A stretch of 14,514 nt of DNA from Burkholderiaceae bacterium (GTDB lineage Bacteria > Pseudomonadota > Gammaproteobacteria > Burkholderiales > Burkholderiaceae), in assembly GCA_017998575.1 (NCBI GenBank), contig JAGOCV010000071.1, positions 1 to 14,514 of the forward strand, in the 5' to 3' direction. This document shows, piece by piece, positions 1 to 6,211 of the stretch; position 1 is the stretch's first letter; each line of letters opens with the position of its first letter. The notes under the pieces were generated by a model. It saw only the letters and a program-made list of their open reading frames with translations, did no database searches and had not been told where the DNA came from. Both the position numbers and the translations under genes were made by a program.

Positions 1-1
1 C

Positions 2-775
2 CCTGGCGCCGTGCGCCGCTTTGTGGATGAGGTCGCCAACCTGTTCCGCTCGCAGATCGCCTCCATCGTGGGCAACATCGGCATGGTGATCCCGGTGGTG
101 GTGCTGTTCAGCCTGGTCATGCGGCTGACCACGGGCGCAGCCATGGTCGACGAGGACAAGGCCCACCACGTGCTGCAGGACATCAGCCTGCTCGGCCCGC
201 TGCTGCTGTTCGCCGCCTTCACCGGCGTGCTGCTGTTCGCCTCCAGCATCATCGCCGGCTGGGTCGAGAACTGGTACGTGTTCCACAACCTGGACTCGGC
301 CATGCAGCACAACCCCCGCTTCACGGCGGTGCTCGGGCGCGAGCGCGCGGCGCGCTGGGCCGACTTCATGCGGCGCAACATTTCGGGCCTGGCCGCCAAC
401 ATCTCGCTGGGTTTCATGCTCGGCCTGGTGCCTGCTTTCATGACTTTCTTCGGCATCGGACTGGACGTGCGCCACGTCACCCTCTCGGCTGGCCAGGTCG
501 CGGCGGCGGCCATGGCGCTGGGCTGGGGCGTCTTCAAGGAGCCGGGCTTCTGGTGGGCGGTGGCCGGCGTGCTCGCCATCGGCCCGGTCAACCTGGGCGT
601 GAGCTTCTACCTCGCGTTCCGTCTGGCATTGCAGGCGCAGAACATCAGCGAGGTCAACCGCCAGCTGATCCGCGCCGCGATCAAGCGCCGCATCCGCGCC
701 GCGCCGCTGAGCTTCCTGATCCCGCCCCGCCAGGCGCGCCATGGCGACGACGACGAACCCGTGGCCCATGGGTGA
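2..775 (+). CDS. Gcr-type 'site-specific recombinase' family membrane protein, C-terminal part (5' partial)
   Basis: The reading frame is open from the left window edge, so the true start lies upstream; about 257 codons remain. Counting from the GTG at 11, hydrophobic spans lie at about residues 17-38, 60-84, 128-150, 158-175 and 180-207. They are separated by polar, basic loops, and the protein ends in an Arg/Lys-rich tail (about 218-243) followed by an acidic stretch (GDDDEP). This is the layout of the family named after the gonococcal recombinase Gcr, which is common in Burkholderiales. The visible part shows no serine- or tyrosine-recombinase motif and looks like a polytopic inner-membrane protein, so the family name should not be taken as a function. 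The 3' end overlaps the preferred thiL start by 8 bases, which suggests co-transcription. The family call comes from recognising the sequence style and the thiL neighbour and is fairly sure. The function is unknown. Confidence 0.75.
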   Translation, partial: PGAVRRFVDEVANLFRSQIASIVGNIGMVIPVVVLFSLVMRLTTGAAMVDEDKAHHVLQDISLLGPLLLFAAFTGVLLFASSIIAGWVENWYVFHNLDSAMQHNPRFTAVLGRERAARWADFMRRNISGLAANISLGFMLGLVPAFMTFFGIGLDVRHVTLSAGQVAAAAMALGWGVFKEPGFWWAVAGVLAIGPVNLGVSFYLAFRLALQAQNISEVNRQLIRAAIKRRIRAAPLSFLIPPRQARHGDDDEPVAHG

Positions 776-1739
776 GTTCGAGCTGATCCGCCGCCACTTC
801 CAGCGCGCAACGCCCCCCGCCGGGGACAGCGCGGTGGTGCTGGGCATCGGCGACGACTGCGCCCTGCTGCAGCCCAGCCCGGGCCACCAGCTCGCGATCT
901 CCAGCGACATGCTGGTCGAAGGCCGGCACTTCTTCCCCGACGTGGACCCCGAAGCACTCGGCCACAAAGCCCTGGCCGTGAACCTGAGCGACCTCGCCGC
1001 CATGGGCGCGCGCCCGCTCGGTTTCACACTCGCGCTCGCCCTGCCCCACGCCGATGGCGACTGGCTCGCGCGCTTCGCCCAAGGGCTGTTCGCGCTGGCC
1101 GATGCGCACGCCTGCCCGCTGGTGGGTGGCGACACCACCCGCGGCCCGCTCAACCTGTGCATCACCGTCTTCGGCGAGGTCCGCCCCGGCAGGGCGCTCC
1201 GGCGCGACGCCGCGCGCGCGGGCGACGACCTGTATGTGAGCGGCCGCACAGGCGAAGCCCGGCTGGCGCTGGAGCAACTGCGCGGCACCGCCTGGGCCGG
1301 CGCGGCCGTGGATGCCGAAGCGCGCGCGCGGCTGGAACGACCCACGCCGCGCAATGCGCTGGGCGTGGCGCTGGCCGCCACGCCGGGCGTCCACGCGGCC
1401 ATCGACCTGAGCGACGGCCTGGCTGGCGACCTCGGCCACCTCCTGCAGGCCAGCGGCGTGGGGGCGGAAATTGACCTGCCCGACCTGCCTGTGGCATCCA
1501 TCCTGCACGGCTTGCCCGAAGCCCATCGGCTCGAATGCCTCCTGGCCGGCGGCGACGACTACGAGCTGCTGTTCACCGCCGCGCCCGAGGCGCGCGCTGC
1601 CGTGGCCCAGGCGTCGGCCGACAGCGGCACGCCGGTCACCCGCATCGGTCGCGTCACGGCGACACCGGGCCTGCGCCTGCTCGACGCGGCCGGCCAGGAG
1701 CGACCCTTGGACGCCGTCGGCTTCGACCACTTCGCCTGA
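768..1739 (+). CDS. thiL: Thiamine-monophosphate kinase
   Basis: ThiL phosphorylates thiamine monophosphate with ATP to give thiamine diphosphate, the last step of cofactor synthesis, in the cytoplasm. With the start at 768 the protein has 323 residues, the usual family length. Motifs run in the expected order: GIGDDCA (26-32) and NLSDLAAMGA (72-81) for Mg-ATP binding, GGDTTRG (120-126), DLSDGL (213-218) and GGDDYELLF (261-269) in the C-terminal AIR-synthase-like domain. I prefer ATG 768 because it gives MGEFELIRRHF, which matches the usual ThiL N-terminus. An in-frame ATG at 741 would add nine residues (MATTTNPWP). Neither start has a convincing Shine-Dalgarno. Both overlap the upstream membrane-protein gene, so translational coupling is likely. 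No TPP riboswitch is visible, but the operon start lies outside the window. The identity is secure and only the start is open. Confidence 0.96.
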   Translation: MGEFELIRRHFQRATPPAGDSAVVLGIGDDCALLQPSPGHQLAISSDMLVEGRHFFPDVDPEALGHKALAVNLSDLAAMGARPLGFTLALALPHADGDWLARFAQGLFALADAHACPLVGGDTTRGPLNLCITVFGEVRPGRALRRDAARAGDDLYVSGRTGEARLALEQLRGTAWAGAAVDAEARARLERPTPRNALGVALAATPGVHAAIDLSDGLAGDLGHLLQASGVGAEIDLPDLPVASILHGLPEAHRLECLLAGGDDYELLFTAAPEARAAVAQASADSGTPVTRIGRVTATPGLRLLDAAGQERPLDAVGFDHFA

Positions 1740-1759
1740 GTCCCCGCCCGATCATTCCC

Positions 1760-2278
1760 ATGCCCGACACCGCCGCACACGCGCCTCTCACCCGCCCCAC
1801 CTGGCGCTTCCTGTTCGCCCACCCGGCCCACTTCCTGGCGCTCGGCGCGGGGGCCGGCCTGAGCCGCCTGGCGCCGGGCACGGCCGGCACGCTCTGGGCC
1901 TGGGTCGCCTTCCTGCTGCTGGACCCCCTGCTCACACCCCTGTCCTGGGCCGTGGTGATCGCCGCGGCCACGCTCGCAGGCTGGTGGGCCTGCACCGTCA
2001 CCGCGCGCCACATGCGCGTGGCCGACTCCGGCCACATCGTGTGGGACGAGGTGGTCGCGTTCTGGCTGGTGCTGTGGATGATCTCGCCCGCCGGTTTCTG
2101 GGCGCAGCTCGCGGCCTTTCTGATCTTCCGGCTGTTCGACATGGTCAAGATCGGCCCCATGGCCTGGGCCGACCGGACCTTCAAGGGCTTTGGCCCGCGC
2201 GGCGGCTTCGGCATCCTGCTCGATGACTTCGCCGCCGCCTTCTGCACCCTCCTCGTCATCGCCTTCTGGAGGCACTGA
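1760..2278 (+). CDS. pgpA: Phosphatidylglycerophosphatase A
   Basis: PgpA removes the phosphate from phosphatidylglycerophosphate to make phosphatidylglycerol at the inner membrane. The 172-residue product carries the family signatures: GAGLSRLAPGTAGT (31-44), HIVWDEVVAFW (92-102) with the conserved acidic pair, FRLFDMVKIGPMAW (123-136) and a C-terminal GGFGILLDD (148-156). Hydrophobic spans at about 45-75, 98-125 and 150-170 fit an integral membrane enzyme. In the third motif IGP stands where many members have KPxP, a mild variation. The start at 1760 lies 20 bases after the thiL stop and has no clear Shine-Dalgarno. It is still preferred because the frame upstream is only thiL shadow and the N-terminus fits the family length. 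pgpA next to thiL is a common arrangement in proteobacteria and suggests linked expression, although the two pathways are unrelated. Confidence 0.96.
   Translation: MPDTAAHAPLTRPTWRFLFAHPAHFLALGAGAGLSRLAPGTAGTLWAWVAFLLLDPLLTPLSWAVVIAAATLAGWWACTVTARHMRVADSGHIVWDEVVAFWLVLWMISPAGFWAQLAAFLIFRLFDMVKIGPMAWADRTFKGFGPRGGFGILLDDFAAAFCTLLVIAFWRH
2268..2272 (+). promoter_or_regulatory. Ribosome binding site of pncC
   Basis: GGAGG lies 8 bases before ATG 2281, inside the last codons of pgpA. It is the strongest Shine-Dalgarno in the plus-strand operon and fixes the pncC start. Confidence 0.75.
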
Positions 2279-2280
2279 AC

Positions 2281-2763
2281 ATGCCCGACACCACCACCGA
2301 CCTGGTCAACCGCCTCGCCACCGCCCTGAAGGCGCGCGGCCTGATGATGGCCACCGCCGAGAGCTGCACGGGCGGGCTGATCGCCGGTGCCTGCACCGAT
2401 GTCTCGGGCTCCAGCGACTGGTTCGAGCGCGGCTTCGTCACCTACTCGAATGCCGCCAAGCACGGCATGCTCGGCGTGCCGGCCGTGCTGATCGAGCAGC
2501 ACGGCGCGGTGAGCGAACCGGTGGCGCGCGCCATGGCCTCGGGCGCGCTCGCGCACTCGCCGGCCCAGCTCGCCGTGGCCGTCACCGGCGTGGCCGGCCC
2601 CACCGGCGGCAGCGCCGAGAAGCCGGTGGGCACGGTCTGGTTCGGCTGGGCCACGCCTCAGGGCGTCTTCACCGAACACCAGCGCTTCGACGGCGACCGC
2701 GCCGCCGTGCGCCAGGCCACCGTGCGCCATGCGCTCGCCGGCCTCCTGCAACGGCTGATCTGA
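2281..2763 (+). CDS. pncC: Nicotinamide-nucleotide amidohydrolase (CinA C-terminal domain protein)
   Basis: PncC deamidates nicotinamide mononucleotide to nicotinic acid mononucleotide, returning the product of bacterial DNA ligase to NAD synthesis. The 160-residue protein is a stand-alone CinA C-terminal domain without the N-terminal MoaB-like domain of full-length CinA. Visible motifs are TAESCTGG (25-32), whose Ser28 is the likely nucleophile, FVTYSNAAKHGMLGV (52-66) with the conserved Tyr and Lys, and VAVTGVAGPTGG (99-110). A GGAGG Shine-Dalgarno 8 bases upstream supports ATG 2281. The gene starts 2 bases after the pgpA stop and is followed by the alkylation-repair gene after 4 bases. CinA-family proteins were first linked to competence and recombination, but the short form is best read as the pyridine-nucleotide salvage enzyme. 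Confidence 0.95.
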   Translation: MPDTTTDLVNRLATALKARGLMMATAESCTGGLIAGACTDVSGSSDWFERGFVTYSNAAKHGMLGVPAVLIEQHGAVSEPVARAMASGALAHSPAQLAVAVTGVAGPTGGSAEKPVGTVWFGWATPQGVFTEHQRFDGDRAAVRQATVRHALAGLLQRLI

Positions 2764-2767
2764 CACC

Positions 2768-3916
2768 ATGGAACCGTTCAAGAACCTCATCAGCGCCGCC
2801 ACCGTCACCAACGCCGGCCACCACCTCCACCGCGCGTGGCAGCGCTTCGACCGCCAGGGCTTCGAGACCCGGGCCGCCACCGGCCTGGCGCAACTGGAGT
2901 TCAAGGCCCGCGCCATGCAACTCGCCGACGCGCTGGAGGCCACCCTGCCCGAGAACTTCAACGCCGCCTGCGACGTGATCGAAGCCAGCCTGGCGCCGCC
3001 ACTGGACCTGGATGCCCAGGGCGAACCGCTCAAGCTCGGCGAAGCGCGCGACGAACACGGCATCGGCGGCTGGGCCCTGTGGGCCGTGGGCGAATTCGTG
3101 GCGCGCCGAGGCGTGGCCGACGAGGCCACTGCCCGGCGCGGCCTGGCCTGCCTGCATGCCATCACACAGCGCTTTACCGCCGAGTTCGCCATCCGGCCAC
3201 TGATCCAGCGCCACCCCACCCTGGCCTTCGACACCCTGGGCCGGTGGCTCGACGACCCGAGCGCGCACGTGCGCCGGCTGGTCAGCGAAGGCAGCCGCCC
3301 TCGCCTGCCCTGGGGCCTGCGGCTGCAGGCCCTGGTGGTGGACCCGGCACCCACTTTGCCCCTGCTGCGCGCGCTGCAGGACGACCCCAGCAGCTACGTG
3401 CGCCGCAGCGTGGCCAACCACCTCAACGACATCGCCAAGGACCACCCCGAGCTCGTGGCCCGCTGGGTGCGCGAGCACCTGATCGACGCGCCCGACGCGC
3501 GCAGCGCCCTGCTGCGCCACGCCAGCCGCGGCCTCATCAAGGCCGGCCACGCGCCCACGCTGGCGGCCTGGGGACTGGCCAGCGGCCTGCAGGGCGAAGC
3601 CACGCTCACGCTCAGCGCGGTGCGCGCGGCGGTGGGCGGCGAGATCGGCCTGAGGGCCGAGCTGCGCTCGCGCTCGCGCCAACCCCAGCCGCTGGTGGTG
3701 GACTACGCAGTGCACCATGTGCGCGCCAACGGCAGCACCTCGCCCAAGGTGTTCAAGGGCTGGAAGCTCACGCTCGCTCCCGGCGAGCTGCGCACGCTGG
3801 AGAAGCGCCACAGCCTCAAGCCCGTGACCACGCGCACGCTCTACCCCGGCACGCACCGCATCGAGGTGCTGGTGAACGGCGTGGCGCTGGCCGACGCGGC
3901 CTTCGAGCTCAGCTGA
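2768..3916 (+). CDS. DNA alkylation repair glycosylase, AlkC-like, with C-terminal Ig-like domain
   Basis: This 382-residue protein looks like a HEAT-repeat 3-methyladenine DNA glycosylase of the AlkC/AlkD superfamily, which removes cationic alkylated bases without flipping them out of the helix. Residues 1-95 are helical. About 98-270 form antiparallel helical repeats, with DDPSAHVRRLVSEGSRPRLPW (162-182) and DDPSSYVRRSVANHLND (205-221) as the clearest HEAT units; the SEGxRPRLPW stretch is typical of the family. From about 278 the sequence changes to alternating beta-type residues (VGGEIGLRAEL, PLVVDYAVHHV, WKLTLAPGELRTLEKRHS, HRIEVLVNGV). This matches the Ig-like domain known in some AlkC proteins. 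The start is 4 bases after pncC with a weak Shine-Dalgarno. Sitting at the end of a housekeeping run, it is probably expressed constitutively rather than by the Ada response. Its stop overlaps the convergent nitroreductase gene by 8 bases. Confidence 0.87.
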   Translation: MEPFKNLISAATVTNAGHHLHRAWQRFDRQGFETRAATGLAQLEFKARAMQLADALEATLPENFNAACDVIEASLAPPLDLDAQGEPLKLGEARDEHGIGGWALWAVGEFVARRGVADEATARRGLACLHAITQRFTAEFAIRPLIQRHPTLAFDTLGRWLDDPSAHVRRLVSEGSRPRLPWGLRLQALVVDPAPTLPLLRALQDDPSSYVRRSVANHLNDIAKDHPELVARWVREHLIDAPDARSALLRHASRGLIKAGHAPTLAAWGLASGLQGEATLTLSAVRAAVGGEIGLRAELRSRSRQPQPLVVDYAVHHVRANGSTSPKVFKGWKLTLAPGELRTLEKRHSLKPVTTRTLYPGTHRIEVLVNGVALADAAFELS

Positions 3917-5054
3917 GCAGGTGCGCCTGCAACCCGCGCCGCGGCGAGGGCTCGATGGCCGGCGCATGGCCCAGCCGGGTCCACATCTGCACCGTGAAGT
4001 GCGGCGCGGGCGCATCCAGCAGCCGGTGGATCTCGGCATAGGGCGCGGCCTGCTCGGGGTACTCCTGCAACGCCTGTGACAGCGGCTGCATCGACAGACC
4101 GGCGGCCGTCGCGGCCAGCTGGGCGCGCACATAGGCACGGCCGGCCTGGACCTGCGTGAAGCGGTCGTTCCCCTCGGTCACCAGCCAGAAGAAGGCAGGG
4201 GTGCGCTCGATCCGCGCGTTGAAATCCTCGATCTGGGTGCGGGTCGAGTAGCTGTCGGGCGCCGGCACCTGGCGGCGGTCGAACAATCCCACCGCCGCCA
4301 GCGCGCGCGCCATGGGCGCATTGAGCGAAATGCCGTCTCGGTGCCGCGCGATCTCGTCCGGGCCGACCCGCAACACCTGCAGCGACTCCATCACCGTGCG
4401 CGGCGTGACGAGCTCGATGCGCCAGGCCTCGCGGGCGATGCGGCGGTGCTGCGCCAGCGCCTCGGGCTGCGCAGCGCCGACGAACCCGACCCGAACCGGG
4501 TGCGGCCGCACGCTGGCGGCGATTGCGCTCAAGGCGGCGGCCTCGGGTTCGCGCGCCTCGTAGGCTTCGCGGTTCGTGCGGCGCTTGAATATCTGTGCAA
4601 ACAGCGGGTCGGGGCGCACCGACGCATCGGGCACCAGGCGAATGCGAGCCGTCGGCCGTGTGTCGACCGTGGCGGGGCCGAAGGCGCCCTGCGGGAAGAG
4701 CTCGATCTGCGCGCGCAAGCCCTTCTGCCGTGCCGTGAGGTCGAGCAGTTCGATGAAGCACCCCTGGCTCAGCATCATCTGCCGCGAGTGCGGATCGGTC
4801 TGGGGCAAGAGGCGGCGGCGGTCAACGAAGAGCGTGATCTCGCCGGGCACGCCCAGGTCCACCAACCAGGACTGCAGGTTGTGCGAATGCGGCGCGAGCA
4901 GCGCATGCCCCACCAGCCAGCGGCGCACGTCGGCCTGCTCGCCCGGCCCCTGCCAGGCGGCGATGGCCTCGGGCGGCAAGGCGCTGTCGCAGCCGCCCAG
5001 GGTGACGGCGATCGCGCCACCGCCCGCAACGCGGATGAAGGTTCGGCGGTCCAT
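3909..5054 (-). CDS. Nitroreductase-like (Acg-type) protein with Tat signal and lipobox
   Basis: From ATG 5054 the product has 381 residues. The N-terminus has a twin-arginine signal (DRRTFIRVAGG, 2-12), a short hydrophobic stretch and LGGC (19-22), which fits a lipobox with Cys22 as the lipidated residue. The rest resembles two-lobed nitroreductase-fold proteins of the Acg / 'Tat pathway signal' type: LLAPHSHNLQSW (52-63) is the usual N-terminal flavin-phosphate motif, FKRRTNREAY (156-165) and AYVRAQLAATAAGLSMQPLSQ (307-327) are the other landmarks. Substrate and partner are unknown; FMN-dependent reduction is inferred from the family. An upstream in-frame start at 5078 would put eight residues before the Tat motif and overlap the SDR gene, so 5054 is preferred; it leaves a 5-base gap and suggests one transcript. 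Whether the cysteine is lipidated is uncertain. Confidence 0.8.
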   Translation of the reverse strand: MDRRTFIRVAGGGAIAVTLGGCDSALPPEAIAAWQGPGEQADVRRWLVGHALLAPHSHNLQSWLVDLGVPGEITLFVDRRRLLPQTDPHSRQMMLSQGCFIELLDLTARQKGLRAQIELFPQGAFGPATVDTRPTARIRLVPDASVRPDPLFAQIFKRRTNREAYEAREPEAAALSAIAASVRPHPVRVGFVGAAQPEALAQHRRIAREAWRIELVTPRTVMESLQVLRVGPDEIARHRDGISLNAPMARALAAVGLFDRRQVPAPDSYSTRTQIEDFNARIERTPAFFWLVTEGNDRFTQVQAGRAYVRAQLAATAAGLSMQPLSQALQEYPEQAAPYAEIHRLLDAPAPHFTVQMWTRLGHAPAIEPSPRRGLQAHLLS

Positions 5055-5059
5055 GGCCG

Positions 5060-6109
5060 TCAGGCCCGCGCGGGCCACGGGGTCGCGCCCTCGGCGCCCA
5101 GCAGGGCCAGGCCCTGCAGCGTGTGTTGCAAGGCCTGCGGCCAGGGTGTGTGCGGCTCGCTGCCGATGCGCTCGAGCAGGTGGCGGTTGTCCAGCCGATG
5201 AGCCTGGTTCCAGAGGTAGCGCAACTCAGCCAGCGCCCCCAGGGTCGGCATGAACACGCCCAGTCCCTGGATCAGGGGCCAGGGCATGCCGCCCACACGC
5301 AGGGCCTCGTTTTCGCGCAGCCAGCCTTGCTCGCGGGCCAGCGCCTGCAGGGCATTCACCCAGTCGTGGCCGGTGAGCGTGTGGCCGCTGAAATGCAGCG
5401 ACTCGAACGCCGGCAAGGCGTGGCGCACGCGCGCCAAGTCCACGAAGGTCTGCGCCAGATCGGGCAGATAGGCCCAGGGCGTGGCGGCGTCCAGCGGGCC
5501 GGGAAACACCAGCTTGCCGCGGCGGATGCCGGTGAGCATCGCGCGGTCCAGCCAGGTGCCCTGCCCCTGTCCGAAGAAGTTGCCGGCGCGCACGATCACC
5601 GCGCGCAACCCGCCCCGCTGGGCAACGGCCTGCAACCCAGCCTCCATCTCGGTGCGGATGCGGCCCATGGCCGTGGTCGGGCGGTGCGGCGCGCCCTCGA
5701 GCAACACCGTTGGCATGCCTTGCCCGAAGTTGTAGACGTTGCCCGGCAGCATCAGCGTGGCCCCCAGCGCCTGCGCCACCGCCATGCCGCTGTGCAGCAG
5801 GGGCCCGGCCTCGCGCACCCAGGCCGGTCGGGTGTACTCCCTGGGGTTGAGCGCGTGCACCACCACGGCGGCACCACCTGCCTGCCGCACCCGGGCCACC
5901 AGCTCGGCCACGGCCTGCGGCGTGTCCACCGATTGCGCCAGCCATTGCACACCAGCCACCGTGGGCGCCTGCGCACCGGGGCGCAGCTGCGCAAAGACGC
6001 GCCAGCCGTCGCGCGCAAAGGCCTGCACCGCGGCCAGGCCGAAGCGGCCCCGCCCGCCGAGCACCAGCACCGTGTCAGCAGAGGAAGAAGACGAAGACAT
6101 GGCATTCAT
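5060..6109 (-). CDS. Atypical NAD(P)-binding SDR / epimerase-like protein
   Basis: The 349-residue product begins with a serine run (MSSSSSS) and a Rossmann fold: TVLVLGGRGRFG (13-24) is the dinucleotide-binding glycine motif and VVVHALNP (82-89) the next strand. MLPGNVYNFGQG (120-131) and RAVIVRAGNFFGQG (169-182) follow, then PWAYLPDLAQTFVDL (211-225), which resembles the WxYVxDxA segment of extended SDR epimerases. The segment aligned with the catalytic YxxxK reads MGRIR (148-152), so both catalytic residues seem replaced. A structural, regulatory or altered catalytic role is therefore possible. ATG 6109 is chosen because CCGGAG stands 6 bases upstream. An ATG at 6100 is an alternative. The open frame further upstream is antisense to the LysR gene and not real. 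It diverges from the LysR-type gene and is followed after 5 bases by the nitroreductase-like gene. Confidence 0.85.
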   Translation of the reverse strand: MNAMSSSSSSADTVLVLGGRGRFGLAAVQAFARDGWRVFAQLRPGAQAPTVAGVQWLAQSVDTPQAVAELVARVRQAGGAAVVVHALNPREYTRPAWVREAGPLLHSGMAVAQALGATLMLPGNVYNFGQGMPTVLLEGAPHRPTTAMGRIRTEMEAGLQAVAQRGGLRAVIVRAGNFFGQGQGTWLDRAMLTGIRRGKLVFPGPLDAATPWAYLPDLAQTFVDLARVRHALPAFESLHFSGHTLTGHDWVNALQALAREQGWLRENEALRVGGMPWPLIQGLGVFMPTLGALAELRYLWNQAHRLDNRHLLERIGSEPHTPWPQALQHTLQGLALLGAEGATPWPARA

Positions 6110-6151
6110 GAGGAACTCCGGAAAACACCGACCGCCGGTGCCATGGCATCG

Positions 6152-6181
6152 ATTGTGGAAACAGATCATCCCATTCACAAT
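6152..6181. promoter_or_regulatory. Divergent promoter/operator region between the SDR and LysR genes
   Basis: An inverted repeat ATTGTG (6152-6157) and CACAAT (6176-6181), 18 bases apart, lies in the 102-base gap 6110-6211. On the minus strand TTGTGA (6175-6180), a 17-base spacer and CACAAT (6152-6157) match the sigma-70 -35 and -10 boxes at 4 of 6 positions each. They would place transcription of the SDR-nitroreductase pair about 36 bases before its ATG. A LysR-type regulator bound to this repeat would sit directly on that promoter. This is inference from pattern only. The same gap must hold the LysR promoter, which I could not locate. Confidence 0.4.
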
Positions 6182-6211
6182 TGGCAGAACCTGAACACCA
6201 GTCATGCACAA

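Noticed and set aside
2..775. Mobile element suggested by the name of the Gcr recombinase family
   Set aside because: There are no terminal repeats, integrase motifs or composition shift. The neighbours are core genes and the protein is a membrane protein.
1203..1335. CGCGCG-rich runs inside thiL as possible repeats or Z-DNA sites
   Set aside because: They encode ordinary Ala/Arg codons of the enzyme, and similar runs are common across the window at this GC content.
1654..3354. 566-codon minus-strand open frame opposite pgpA, pncC and the repair gene
   Set aside because: Three well-recognised genes lie on the other strand, and the translation is Ser/Arg/Ala-rich shadow sequence.
5123..6211. 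Upstream extension of the first LysR frame to 5123 on the plus strand
   Set aside because: It is antisense to the SDR gene. The helix-turn-helix position fits a start at 6212, and the gap 6110-6211 reads as a promoter region.
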